From assembly GCA_035771175.1 (NCBI GenBank), contig CM069612.1, positions 25,650,987-25,714,986 of the forward strand: DNA of 64,000 nt. Direction: 5' to 3'. The number at the start of each line of letters is the position of its first letter. Position 1 is the first letter of the stretch. The notes under the pieces are model-generated. The model was given only the letters and a program-made list of their open reading frames with translations. It was not told the DNA's origin and ran no database searches. A program made the translations under genes and the position numbers. Positions 25,801 to 38,432 of the stretch are shown in pieces. The stretch is from Paratinospora sagittata (taxonomy: Eukaryota > Streptophyta > Magnoliopsida > Ranunculales > Menispermaceae).

Positions 25801-27959
25801 TTTATTTAATTTTGATTTTAAAACTCTTTTTTGAGCACAATCTTTTGTAAGATTAAGACCCACCACTTGGCCAAAACAGCTCACGCAGAGCCGCCAACCC
25901 CTAGTGTTTGGTTTTCCAACGGCTCACCGTTTGGATACATTGGCCATTTATTTGATTTTGGGTCTTTTTTTTTCATTGGGCCCATTGAGTTTAGGATATG
26001 AAACAATTTTGTTAATTTAATTTAATATAAGATTGGCTAAATTAATTCCCTTTCTCAAAAATTAATCTACTTTCTCAACTATATATTTTTTTTAGAAGAA
26101 TCTTTTATTCACGTAAAAATTGAGCGATCATACTGTTCAGTTGGTACATATACGCATACAAATACTTATAAAAATATTGGGCATAAAAGAATGGTTTCAT
26201 CTTTGTATTATTTTTAATTTCTCTTTCATTATTATTGTTAATATTTAATATGGCCACATTTTTTTATTTTTTCTTGGACAATTAAGGATAAAGAGGCATT
26301 ATCCAACTAATTCTATAGCCCTGGTTGCTCGAGCGGAAAATATTTTCAATGCCCATCAAAAATCGTCTTCTCCTTAGTATAGGTAATAAAATTTTAACAT
26401 ATAATTTTTAGAGTTAGAGTTGGTCTTAGTTAGTTGCCATTGTATCATTATTTGGATGTTAACATGTCATATTTATAAACTAGGATATGTATATATATAG
26501 TAGGTCAGGTGTCCTTAGGGAAAGCAAGTAGAGACAACCAAGGCTGTCCTTATAAACAATGCTTTAGCCATGAATCCCTCATTATAACATGTCCGTACAG
26601 GTACAAAAGCCAACAAAGCAAAGCATAGGATCCTCTGTTATTGGGCCTGAATTTGAAAGAGTTTGGCTTAGGCCCGTTAAGCTGTGGTCAGAATAAGTAG
26701 CCGTTAGGTGTTGACGTGAAGTGGTTGAGTAAGAGGCTTTTAAAGGCGCTTTCGTGAGAGAATTTTTGCATTGAACGTGTGGGAAAGAGAGAGATAAAAG
26801 AAAGAAAGAAAGGAAATATAAAGGAAGAGAAAGCAATTTAAAAGAATGCCGGCGTTGTTGAAAGGGCGTCAGCCTTTATCTCTTTATCCAATGGAGAAGC
26901 TGTCGTTAATCACGGAATCTAGTTGTCTTAAAAAATATTTTAATGCCATCTCTAAATTACCAAACTCTCCCTGGTCGGCACTGAAATTCCACAAGAACTG
27001 AGTAAATGAAGGAACTAGCGTGTAGTTCAAAACACCCATTGTGATTTCTTATAATGAAACTTATAATTAATTAATGAGAAATATTAATTATAAATATATA
27101 ATTATTAGATCATTTATTACATATCTTAAAAGGTATATTTTTTTTAATTAATTAACCTTTAAATTTTTAAAAAATAGAATTTTTTTTTTAAGTAAATGAA
27201 ATTCGAATTCTTTTATCAAATATTCTTACTTTTGTGTGACAACTTTTAACAGCAAGACTATTATAATTGATATACAATTATTACAAAAATTATCTAATTA
27301 ATTTCCAACTCTATACAATTTACTTATTAAAGAATTTGACTATCTAATCAATGCATACCCCAAAAAAAGATTATAAAATAGGAGACTCGTACATAGTCAT
27401 ATAGCTATTGTAAAATAAATCTCATAAAGACAAAGGGATTTCTGGCTATATTCATTAGAAAGACACAAGGGCCCATAAATAATTAATCGGACTAAGGTAG
27501 CGTTGATAACTCTAGTTAAACCTTTACTTTTATTTTAAAGCTAATATCTATTTGTATGAGCATGCATATTTTTCATTGGGTATGCATCAAAAAAATGAAA
27601 TCAATAAAAACTAATAAATAAATAAATAAAATCCAAAAAAAAGGGTATTAGCGGTACTTTAAAATACAAGTGGATGAGTTTGACACGTATAGTTGATTAT
27701 TAAAATAATAGGGAATTAGTCATTTTCATGCATGGAAAAACCTAAGACTTTAGTAATCTCACTTCTTTAAATATTAATTTGCGGTTAGCCGTTAGCAAGC
27801 AGTCTTAGGAGAACCAATAGAATTGCAGCATCATGTGGGACCCACTTTTTTAAGCTTATGCTTGGGCCCTCTACATCTTTTTATTCTTAGTTTGCTTGCT
27901 TACGAAGCACAAGTCACAGACAAACAGCAAGGCACGGTATTCCGCCACGTGTCATGTTG

Positions 27960-28019
27960 ATATTATTGCATGTATTTATCATCCAATCACAGCTACATAT
28001 TATTGCATGTATTTATCAT
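27960..28019. repeat. 23-bp word repeated at 37-bp spacing
   Basis: ATATTATTGCATGTATTTAT plus CAT occurs at 27960-27982 and again, identical, at 27997-28019. A G-box-like CCACGTGTC lies just upstream at about 27945. Confidence 0.85.
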
Positions 28020-28267
28020 TACTGGAAAATGAAAGGATCGAGTCTCAATTAAGGTTTGAGGATGGCTGAAGCATCCTTTGGGACCTTTATATATATATAT
28101 ACATTTCTTGGATTCTTATTAATCTGTGTATGGCTCACTTATTCTGTGTTCGGTATATGATCCAACAAAAGATAATATATTTTTTCAAAAAATAAGAATA
28201 ATGACACTAATATATCTTTGTAAGATTTTATTAATAAGTTATAAATATCACATGCATATATTGATTG

Positions 28268-28299
<32 letters not shown>
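28268..28299. repeat. (TA)n microsatellite
   Basis: An uninterrupted run of TA dinucleotides. Confidence 0.9.
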
Positions 28300-28302
<3 letters not shown>

Positions 28303-30009
28303 AGAATTCATTCTTTTTAATATAATGGTGCTTCAGTAGAATCAGTACAGCCCATCCGAGAAAATTAAGCACCATGTATGCACTTGAGAATTGAGAGCCC
28401 CTTAGGCCTACCCATGCCATGTATAAATATGGGCCCATGACTATCAATCATCTAATACAAAAAAGCAAGGGACAGCCATCGCTAGCAACAATTAATATCC
28501 TCTACAGAAATACTATTGCATTTGGTTCTTGATTTGAAAATAAAAATATAATTAAAAAAATAAAAATTTAAAAAATAATATTTTATTATTTTATGAAAAT
28601 AACATATATTTTTTTTTATAAATTTCAAATAATTATTTTTGGGTTTTAACCAATTAAATACATTTTTTGTATTTCTAAATTTTCAGATACAGAAAACTAT
28701 ATTCAAATCATAAATACCAAATCTGAAAATAATTATATTAAACGCAACAAAATCTTTTTTCAACTATATAATCTTCTACTATGCTCTATCAATGATAAAT
28801 TGTCAATTCTCCTAACAATAATCATATTAACTATAGCCATATTTATATGAATTACTAACACTTAATTGATAGATATTCATGTTAATCCTCCAAAGGTGTC
28901 GACCCATCTAATTGGAAAAAGCTTAGTTGAGCTAATTATGTTAATTTTCAAACGTAGGCTTTGCTAGTTAAATGACTTTTTGCTTTAGCAATGACCAGAG
29001 TTCGAGCCGCTTAATGGCCTTTAGCAAGGTGATATATTTATATTTGTGGTCTCTCACGGAGGTACTCTAAGCTTTAATTCTAAAGGAGGTGCATAAAAAT
29101 ATTCTTCAAAGAGTAATATTAAAGATTCGTTCGGTGCTAATATTATTTTTTGACGTTGACATCCAACCTCCATTAGATGTTGAGAATATTATATAATACA
29201 CACGTATCCTCAAAATATTTAAAGGTGCTAGATGCCAAACGTTAGTATATTTCTTCTTCAAATGCATTCATGTGTCCGTAGGTATATTAGCATGATATCA
29301 CCCATTATCTATCAGATATTGTGTCAACCCCTCCTAAAATCGATAAATTCACGTGTTTTTTTTTGGGTGGGGGGAAGAAGTTTGGGAAAGCCCATGGTCC
29401 TGTGACCTTTCTTCCATTGCTTTACTTAATTGGGGTTAGTTTGGAGCGCTGTTGAATCCACAGCTGTCTCCAAATCAACAGCGCTCTCCAAAGCCCAAAT
29501 TACAAGGAAAACAACTTGCCCTGACCAGACCCAGTAGGCCTGGGCCTGCTTTACAATTTAAAATGGGTCCACTTTTACACAATAAATATAATATTAAAAA
29601 TTAATATTTTAATTATAAATTATAAACAAGTACAATTAGATATGCAACCACATCTTTGTATATGTTTATTGGGTATTGATATTTATATATGTTAATATTT
29701 ATAATAAATGATTGAATGAAGATAAAAGTGTATATAGTTGCATGTGGCCAATCAGGAGATGATATGATTTCTTAATTAATTTAAATGCCCATTAAAGAAT
29801 ACAAAAATAAAACCCCAATGCATACCATAAGTACATCATATTATTGCTAAGATTGGATTTCTTATTCCAAAGAATGAAAGCTATTAGATTAGTTTTAGAA
29901 AGTATTTTGAAAGACAATTATTTATTGGTCATGTGGTTGAGCAGACACATGTTTTCCACACTATTGGAGATGTTGAATAGGCTCGTAGCTTCCATTTTTT
30001 TTAAAGGTA

Positions 30010-30170
30010 ATGTTAATTAAATTGTAAAATGTTGTAACTGTATGTACAACTATACATGTATACTCATTAGATTATTTATTACACATATCGAGATATATAA
30101 AATATTAATATATAATAAATATGCATGTGTAGTTGTACATGCAGTTATAAAAATTACAGTTAAATTACTA
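30010..30170. mobile_element. Foldback MITE (ATTAATCTAA family)
   Basis: The left arm (TGTTGTAACTGTATGTACAA then CTATACATGTATACTCATTA) is the near-inverse of the right arm (AATATGCATGTGTAGTTGTA then CATGCAGTTATAA). The arms span about 65 bp. The central CATTAGATTATTTATTA is shared with the 129-bp satellite at 62 kb. No ORF. Confidence 0.7.
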
Positions 30171-33100
30171 TTTTATTTTATTTTCACTATAAAATTAATA
30201 AGGATGGAATCCTAACTGATATAAGCATATTTATACGCATCTTAAACATATCTTCCCTCGTTTTAATTGCTTTAAAGATTGTCATAAATGTTCCTTATCA
30301 ATTCTTGAATCTCAAGTTTATGCCATAAGTGTTTATTCATTAATTCTTTAAATTTTACTTATATAGAACTTGATTTGAGGAAATCACTGGCTTACCACTG
30401 CTGATGTCTAAAATAGTTCAAAAGGACTCTTTAAATTTATAATGTAATGGTTCTTAGGACCCTCAAGTAAAGTACTTTTCATGTCTTCTTCTTAATCTTA
30501 AATACAAAAGTGAGCCTATTTGATACAGCTTCAGCTTATGATTTATAAGATTCATTTTGAAAATATATTGGGTAAAACATTTTTTTTCTTTTTTTGGTCC
30601 TCCACTCAGCGGCACTCAGATAATGTCCTCTTCGCTTTATGACAAAACTAATCAACTTAAATTTGACCCTAGTTGGACTACGAATGTACAAAAGTCTCTT
30701 AGCAAAGGGTCGCTCTATACACGATGAGAGTTTAAAACTTATGATCTCGCTTAATAGGAATGAATGTAAAGCCATCTGAACCAAATCAATGTTGGTGGGT
30801 AAAACATTATTAATTATACACAAATCAACTTTAATTGTAGAAGAAAAAAGGATGGGAGTAATTAACTTTTTCTAAATATGTTAAAAGCTTTTTTTTTATA
30901 TAATTTGGGAGTTTGGACAGCTTATGTGAACCAACTAATCTCCGTAGGCAAGCCTCAATAAAGAGAGAATGGTGTCTCCTAAATAAGTGTGTAGGAGTAC
31001 CCACCCGTAATCCATGACACAAAGAATTTTAAAGTTAACTATACTATATATAATACAAATACTCGAAGAAGTTCAACGTACTGCCATTTTTGCTAAACTT
31101 TCAAAACTAACATTTTAAATTTATAATTATTTTTTATTTTATAAATTAGTTATGGAGCTAAAATTATAAATTTAAGCAGTTAAATAATTTTCATCCCACT
31201 CTTCCTCCATGTCTTCTATATTTATGCCTAGACATAATTTCTCTATTTTACCTTTTTAAATTTTATAATTTTACTTTTTCTACTATTTTTCCATTTTTAA
31301 ACAAAATTTTACTAGTTCATCTTAACTAAAACTATAAATCACCCTATTTAAGAAAAATTTATATTTTATAAATATTGTTTAATTTTATCGGTATGCATCT
31401 GAATCTCTTCATTTAAAATCGAAAACTCAATTTTCTCTCTTACAAATAAGTAAGACGTTTCTCTCCCATAATAAAAATAGAAGCAAAACCGTAATAATTG
31501 ATCTCTTTATGCCCCTTGCCTTCTTGACTATATTAAGAGTCTTAACTTTTTCTGGTGGCATCCGTATCAACATGAGCTTACTTCAACATTAAAAAAAAAT
31601 CAATAAAAACTTTCATATTTTTCTAAGAAAAATGCTCTTGCTGCCAAATGAGACTTTAGTGTGAGCAAGGATGACATGTTATTGACCAAATAATAGTCCA
31701 CCTCAGCATGACTTGGAATTGGCTAGATGGTCAAATTGGGAGAGCAGAAATTTATGTACATTTAAGTGTACGAAACTTTGACCTCCTCTAGAGCCTCTAG
31801 GTGGAACCACACCCAAATTTCTGGCCGGCTTCTCATTTACAGTATTCGGTATATATACATGGTCAAAATATTATATTAATTTGTTAATGTCAATTTGCAC
31901 ATTTTTTAACTAAGTTTATATGTATAGAAAAAACAAACAATTAATTTGTTTTCAGAAGTCAATTCATGGTGATTAGTGGATTAAGTGGTTCAAAGCCTAT
32001 GGTTAGAAACTATAGGAGTACTGCAGAATTTTTATTAGTGGGTAGCATTAAAAAAAAAAGAAGGAAATTATTTCTAAAATTCTCTTAAAGTAATATAAAT
32101 TTAATCCCCTAAAACAAATTATATTATTATTTTTTAATCTAAATAAGTCTCTTGCATTAATTAATATTGTGCCCATATTGTCAACTAATTAAATTAGTTG
32201 AAAATAGATTATTATGGGTGATTGATGTATCGTTTGGTTATGATATTGATATATGTTGACATATCGATTAATATTCGATTAAAAATCACCTAAACATTTT
32301 ATTGATATAAAAATTATTAAAAAAGAAAAATAATATTTCTTCTGATTTTAATTTCATAGTGAGATTAATAATGATTAAACCATATAGTCTACCATGTAAA
32401 TTCATACATCAAGAAACATATATATATATAAAACAAAGAGACCAATGTTCATTAACAAATTAATCACTCTTGAATTCCATTTTGATCAGATAATATTTTC
32501 ATTTATTCTTGGCCAACAATTAATTATACAATCAATTAAAACAAACAATTGGGTTTCATATTCATGAAGCCAATATGCAATAATAATAATAATATTATTA
32601 TTTCTGTTTTATTGATAAAGATAAATATTTTATTTATATTTATTTTAAAAAAATTCAATTGAAAGCGCGGGGGTTGTGTCTGTCACTATTTGTTGTCTCA
32701 CGTAGTCGCTTTCTGCCCATTAAACGCGTCCTCTTAAAGTCTATACTCTGTGGGCCCGTCTTCTTTGCTAAGTTCTTTTTGTAGGTCCCACAAAATTTCA
32801 TCTCAAAAGCCATAATATAAGTATCCTAAATTAAAAGATTAGGAATCCCAGTTTTTTGTTTATTTGAGAAAAATATTTATTTTATTTTATCTCTATTCAA
32901 TAGGTGTTTTATAATTAATATTTCGTGGCCCAATTTGTACCAAGGCCTTAAAAATAGATTTTCCCTCATCTAATTACAAAATCTAAAATATATTTTATGT
33001 ATTTTAAAAATGTAATACATCTTTTTTTTGTTAAGAAAATAATACATTAATTAAGATATCTAAGAATGGAAATAATACATTAAAAGGAATGATTTTGTTG

Positions 33101-34691
33101 ATATTTTAGAGTAATTATGAAGACAATAAAAAAAAAGAAGTGTTAATAGAAATGAGCAAGAAAATGGTTATTTATAATAAAATTGTGAGATTTAACCTTT
33201 AATAAAGAAGACTAAAGAAGCAAATTATATAAAAAAAGAGACACCACGTTCACATTAATGAATTATATTCAATTGTTTTAAATAAAAATCACCAATGTGA
33301 CGAGGAATTGACGAAATTGCCCACGAAACTAAACAATGAAAGAAGTCATCATTCTCTTCCAGTTCTTCCTAACTGCCGCAAACAACAGTTTCTGGGATCT
33401 GAGGCCAGCCAAACTCCGAAGGACATATCTGACAAAAGAAAAAGGCATCTCAGACAAAATCGTCTTTTCAACTTTCCATTTTGTTGGCAAAAGCATTCAA
33501 GCGCAGAAGGGCAATTCCGTAACAAAATAATATGCTCCAGCTTGGTCGTGACATTCAATAAAACCTAATTTAACGGAAAAAAAAATCTATAAAGTCGATC
33601 TAACTCACCTGATTAAGCGGGGTGACTGTGACTCACTTGATTTACCGGTTGGACCGGTTTCCGGTCTCATGTTGAAAAGATCCCCTGATTTCCGGTGTTT
33701 TAGCTGAGAGATTTAGATAAATAGTTTCTTAATATTAATTAAATCTTGGTGGGTCAAAGGTCAAATTACATGAATGATCTCAACCGTTGGAATTTTAGCC
33801 CCTTGTTTTAAATGTTCCAGAAGAATTTAATGCTTTGTCTGTGATCTAGTGCATTGGATACCTTTTTTTTTTTTTTTTTACATTAGCGTTACTTTGAAGC
33901 AAATTCAGTTTGAGTTTTTGTAACTTTGATTTAATTAATGGAGTTGAACAAAAATAAATTTAAAGATGGGTTCTATTGAAGTTGATTTGTTGCTTTCAAA
34001 AGGTTGATTGGTTGAAGTTTTTTTTTTTTAAAGATATTAATTATGGGCATTGGGACATCAATAGGTGTGAAAAAAAATTCTTGAGAAAATGATTTTTGAC
34101 ATCTATACTATGCATAGAGAAGAGGGAAAGAATGGGTTCCATTGAAAATATAAAAACTTTTTCTTATTTTAATATTTGAGAAAATTTGTGGGCTCAAAAC
34201 ATATTTTTGATAAGATTTTTGAAAAAAATAACAATTTTATGATCAAATATTAAACAATTTTTTTTCCCTTTTACTCTTAACATTGGAGAAAAAATATATT
34301 TTGTAGTTGCTTGGGTGCATTTATAAAATTACTTTATTGGGTGGAAGAGACTCTGGTCGTTTAAATAAAAGTTCTTGATTTTGAATTCTTATAAATACAA
34401 AAAAATTCATTGGAAGAGGTTTCCGTTTCGGCATCCGATAATAACCTCAAGTTCAAGTAGATTAGTCTCGTTGCGAAGAGGAATGAGGACACCATCTGAG
34501 CGTTAAAATCTCGATAACCCAAAAAATTACTTTATTGAACACTAAAATGTTAGCTAAAATAATAAGTAATTTATTATTTTTTACGTTGTTGACTAGAGTT
34601 TAACTCTTGAAGAAGGGTAAAAAAAGGTTAATTTCTCTTGTACCCCTTGACCATTGAACAAAAAGTGAGAAGATAGAGTTTTGTTGAGTCA

Positions 34692-34950
34692 ACAAGGTAT
34701 TGGCCTAATGGTAAGACGGTGAGCGAGGTGAGTGACATGAACACTGTAAGACGAAGGTCATGGGTTTAAAATGTTAGGACAATAGATTAACAAACACATT
34801 TGTGAGTTCGTGCTGCTAAGCAATAGAATTTCATGAGTCGTGGATTGCGCGACTATTCTTTAGCTTAAGCGGTATCTGAGTCTTCCACCTTCCACGTAAG
34901 GTAGTGTAGGAATTAATGAATTTATAAGAGATTGTGATCTTTACAGGGGA
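34692..34950 (+). mobile_element. tRNA-derived SINE
   Basis: A-box-like TGGCCTAATGGTAAGAC is followed about 55 bp later by B-box-like AAGGTCATGGGTTTAAAA, the spacing of an internal RNA polymerase III promoter. A tRNA-unrelated body follows (CTGCTAAGCAATAGAATTTC and on). The 3' end and target duplication were not resolved, so the end coordinate is approximate. Confidence 0.55.
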
Positions 34951-35157
34951 AGGTTGAACTGTAGAATATTTAGGCCTCTTTTTATTTTACTTTATTATTT
35001 ATTATTTATTTTGGTTTGTAACAGCTGCTGACCTTTCAAACTTGTTGTTGGAAGTCATAATCGCAAGTAGTCCACACCAACGTCATAAACAGACCGACGC
35101 TTTACTTTACATTCGAACGCTGTGATGGCGGAAGAAAACACCCGTCTTTATTTCTCG

Positions 35158-35166
35158 CCACGTGTC
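35158..35166 (+). promoter_or_regulatory. G-box/ABRE-like site upstream of the methyltransferase gene
   Basis: CCACGTGTC contains the CACGTG core bound by plant bZIP and bHLH factors. It lies about 570 bp upstream of the TATA box at 35732. Function is inferred from the motif only. Confidence 0.35.
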
Positions 35167-35731
35167 ATTGTTAATCCCAACTACCCCATGAAAGGCAAAT
35201 GAAAACACGATTTTTGTCTGCTCCCCCTTCGAATCACACTATCCACAAAACCCACTTGGTGTGTTTATTGATATTGTTAGGGGAAAGTAGAGAATGGGGA
35301 AATTTAAATTATTTTCACCTATTAATCTATAATGGGAGAAGAATATGAATAAAAATTTTAACTTGTATATTTATATTTTATATTAAAATTAGTACAACAC
35401 AAATAATTATATTCATGATGTAATATTTAATTAATTACTAATATATATTAAAAGATGGTGCTATAAAATATAAATGGGCATTCGATATCTGAAATTTGAT
35501 ATTTGAATTTAAATTTAAAAAAAAACAAATTCAGCTCAAAAATAACTTCCAAAAGTAAATAAAATAAAAACCATTAAAAAAAAGTTCTAAAATTTCTCCG
35601 AGACAGCTGGACTTCAGTAACACCCCTCCCTCCTCCGACTTTTCAATTTTTCCAAGGATTCACCGGCTGAATGGGTCACCAATTCACCCAAACTTGCTTT
35701 CGATTAGATTTTACTACCACCGTCCTCCTCC

Positions 35732-35738
35732 TATAAAT
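35732..35738 (+). promoter_or_regulatory. TATA box of the methyltransferase gene
   Basis: TATAAAT lies about 30 bp before a pyrimidine-rich CTCTCCTCTCTCACTTC start-like region (about 35762) and about 420 bp before the coding start. It predicts a leader of roughly 390 nt. Confidence 0.6.
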
Positions 35739-35785
35739 ACCGCATAACTACGTAATCCTCAACTCTCCTCTCTCACTTCATTTTC

Positions 35786-36072
35786 ATGAACTCCACTTCA
35801 CTCCATTTCTCCAACCACAAAAAACCAGAGATCTTTTCTTCCTCACGAGCTGCTTTAATGGCGATTCCCCAGAAATTCCTTCTGCTACTAGTTCTCCATC
35901 ACTTTCCCGAAGAAACCAATTCCACGAACCAAAACGCCTAGAACAGATTTCAGATGAGATCACCACCTGACATTTCCAGATCTTTTCGTTTTTCATCAGA
36001 AAACTCCAAATTGTTGTTGATCAGACTGCTAATCTGCTAATGTGAATGTTCTTATTCTTCCGTTTCATTTAA
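35786..36072 (+). promoter_or_regulatory. Leader with a chain of upstream ORFs
   Basis: Between the predicted start (about 35762) and the main ATG (36156) lie a 51-codon uORF (35786-35941, MNSTSLHFSN to TNQNA), a 28-codon uORF (35954-36040), an AUG-UGA minimal uORF (36040-36045) whose A is the last base of the previous stop, and an 8-codon uORF (36046-36072). None overlaps the main ORF. I saw no strong donor/acceptor pair that would remove them. They would be expected to lower or condition translation of the methyltransferase. Confidence 0.6.
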
Positions 36073-36155
36073 GTTGCAGGTTTGATCCTCGGTTTTTAGA
36101 GCAGATCAAGAACTGGAAGTGAGAAAGATCGGTTTTCTAGGTTAAGAGAAAAAAA

Positions 36156-37046
36156 ATGGGGAAAACAGGACGAGATTGGACGCAGGTGTACGCGATCTAC
36201 GGAATGGACGAGTGGCAAACCCTGGTTTTCCTCTTGTTTCACGCTCTTCTCTTCTCTTTCCTCTCTGTACTTTTTCTTCTGTATTTCAATCCAGTCTGCT
36301 CTGTTGTCGACGCTCTTTTCACCGCTTTACCGGCCGGAGCAGCTCGCTTCGTCGCCGGGTTCACCGGCTCCGTCACCGCACTCTCCGCCGTCTGCCTTTT
36401 CTTCGCCGCCGGCAACATCTTATACTCCTCCGTCTCTCTCCACTGGGACATGGCTCAGCGCATGGTCAGCGTGGTCAACGACTGGTCAACGGTCAAGACC
36501 GCTCTCGACGTCGGCTGCGGCCGGGGAATCCTCCTCAACGCTGTCGCTCAGCAGTTGAAGAAGGAAGGCAGCTCCGGCCGCGTCGTCGGCTTGGATCGCC
36601 GGAAAACGGCGGTGTCGACGCTCCGGACCGCCGGGATCGAAGGCGTTCAAGAGTACGTAACGTGCCGGGAAGGCGACGCGCGGCACTTGCCGTTCGCCGA
36701 CAACTACTTCGACGTGGTGGTGTCGGCGGTGTTCCTGCACACCGTCGGAAAAGAGTTCGGTCACCGGACTGCGGCGGCGGCGGCGGAGAGGATGAAGGTA
36801 TTGGGGGAGGTTGTTAGGGTTTTGAAGCCCGGAGGGGTTGGGATCGTGTGGGATTTGGTGCACGTGCCGGAGTACGTCCGGCGATTGCAGGAGCTACGGA
36901 TGGAAGATATACGCGTGTCGGAACGCGTTACGGCTTTTATGGTTAGTAGTCATATCGTATCGTTTCGGAAACCTCAGGAACAGCAGCAGGTGTTGGTGGG
37001 AGCTGGTGAGGTTAGAGTCGACTGGAGAAACCATAATATTTGTTAA
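36156..37046 (+). CDS. Membrane-anchored SAM-dependent methyltransferase (class I fold)
   Basis: An intronless gene of 296 residues. The N-terminus has two hydrophobic segments, about residues 20-43 (TLVFLLFHALLFSFLSVLFL) and 63-90 (FVAGFTGSVTALSAVCLFFA), suggesting a membrane hairpin. The catalytic part then shows motif I ALDVGCGRGILLNAVA, the acidic post-I region VVGLDRRK, EGDARHLPFADNYFDVVVS (motif II/III) and VRVLKPGGVGIVWD. This is the Methyltransf_11/25 pattern. The substrate is not evident; ubiquinone, lipid or small-molecule methylation are all possible. The start AAAAAAATGGGG is well placed for translation. The ORF is clearly more GC-rich than its flanks, with many CG dinucleotides. 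Confidence 0.85.
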   Translation: MGKTGRDWTQVYAIYGMDEWQTLVFLLFHALLFSFLSVLFLLYFNPVCSVVDALFTALPAGAARFVAGFTGSVTALSAVCLFFAAGNILYSSVSLHWDMAQRMVSVVNDWSTVKTALDVGCGRGILLNAVAQQLKKEGSSGRVVGLDRRKTAVSTLRTAGIEGVQEYVTCREGDARHLPFADNYFDVVVSAVFLHTVGKEFGHRTAAAAAERMKVLGEVVRVLKPGGVGIVWDLVHVPEYVRRLQELRMEDIRVSERVTAFMVSSHIVSFRKPQEQQQVLVGAGEVRVDWRNHNIC

Positions 37047-37049
37047 AAA

Positions 37050-38396
37050 AAAGTGAAGAATTTTAGATTTAGATTTTTAGATTACATGAGATGAAAAATA
37101 TCTGGGGAGACGAAGCCGAACCAGATACAAAGAATTTTCCCCCCTTTTTTTTCCGTGAAAAATGAGTTTAATATATTGATGAACAAAAAAATGTGATTAC
37201 AAAATATATTTATATATAGAGTTATTATTATGTAAATGTATAATGTTTTAGTGAATTAGCCCCCACTTGTGTTAATTTTTACTTTTATGAATCTGTCTCT
37301 GTAGCAACAGATTATGTTCAATGATGTAGAATTTTGGTACATATCCTAGAAAAAAAAGAAATGAAATATTCTTTCTGTGAAGAAATTCTAGGCAATTTGG
37401 CTAAGGATAAAAGGAGGGTACTGTATCTGCTGGCCCATATTGTTACATCTCCCGGCATGACAATGTGCCGCTGTGTGAACCAAAGAAAAAAGGTGAAAGA
37501 GATCAGTGTAGTGGCCAGTTGGCTTCTGGGCCTACACGGAGATTGCAATCCAAACTTATTTTTTTAAAGTTCTGATTCTATCAAAAATACTGTTTATATA
37601 TATCAGTTGAAACCAATGTGTTTGGAACACTGATTTTTTTTAATATATTTTTTTTTGACAAGATTATATAATGTGAGTGGTTAATTGTATAATAGGTCTA
37701 TTACTATAGTGCATTTTTGGGAGGTATAGACGACACAATGATAAGAGTTGAATTGAAAACCTTGACTTTCAGTTCTTTTTTGACAATATTTATAGTTATT
37801 TGATGGAGGAACTGTTCCTTAAAGCTTTGATTGTTTTTGACTTAAAGTATTTTTCCTCTTATTATACCACGAATGGTTATTATTAAGAAAATAAATAAAA
37901 AAACCATTTGAGAGTGTTTAATGTCAAGCATTCAAGTAGAACATGCTTTCCAAGTGACATAATTTCAAACAAAAAAGCAATAGTATGCCTAATCCACTAA
38001 GTGCAATGTCAAAAAAAAAAAGAGAATAATTTTAATTTTAATCACTAAGGTTCTTAAAAATACCATTTCACACTTTTTATGTAAAGTCTCCGTTTTTTTT
38101 TTTCTTCTTCGTAACGAACATAAGTAAATGGCCCATGCAAAGAGAACCATTGAGCATTGCAAGGGTATTGAGTGACTCTGAACGTGATTAAGGTGGACAT
38201 AAATTTTGATCATGAGACTTTCACCTTTTGATCATATTCAACGTAGCCCCCGACTATCTGTGCTGCGCCACGTTGGCGTTAACAATTATTAGATTAATGA
38301 AACTATTTTCAACATGGGGCCCATTTTCCTTGTTATCTTGCTGATTATCTTATATTTAGAAGCAGGGTCCTACAAGTTATATGAAAATGGTCATGT

Positions 38397-38432
<36 letters not shown>

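Larger units (their letters stand above)
25800..35700. other. Gene-poor AT-rich region of about 10 kb
   Basis: I see no credible protein gene on either strand. The longest ORFs (26582-26836 minus, 30536-30823 minus, 33308-33568 plus) are low-complexity or shadow-like and recall no family. Supported items are listed separately: a MITE at 30010-30170, a SINE at about 34692, a TA microsatellite at 28268-28299 and a 23-bp repeated word at 27960-28019. The flanks must hold upstream regulatory DNA for the SRF-type kinase and the methyltransferase. Confidence 0.6.

Noticed and set aside
26582..26836. Minus-strand ORF with a signal-peptide-like start
   Set aside because: The Leu/Ser/Phe-rich start comes from GAAA/GAGA simple sequence on the plus strand. 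The rest matches nothing and no gene structure surrounds it.
36176..36863. Long ORFs of 213 and 125 codons overlapping the methyltransferase in other frames
   Set aside because: They are shadows of a GC-rich coding sequence, Arg/Pro-rich with no domain.
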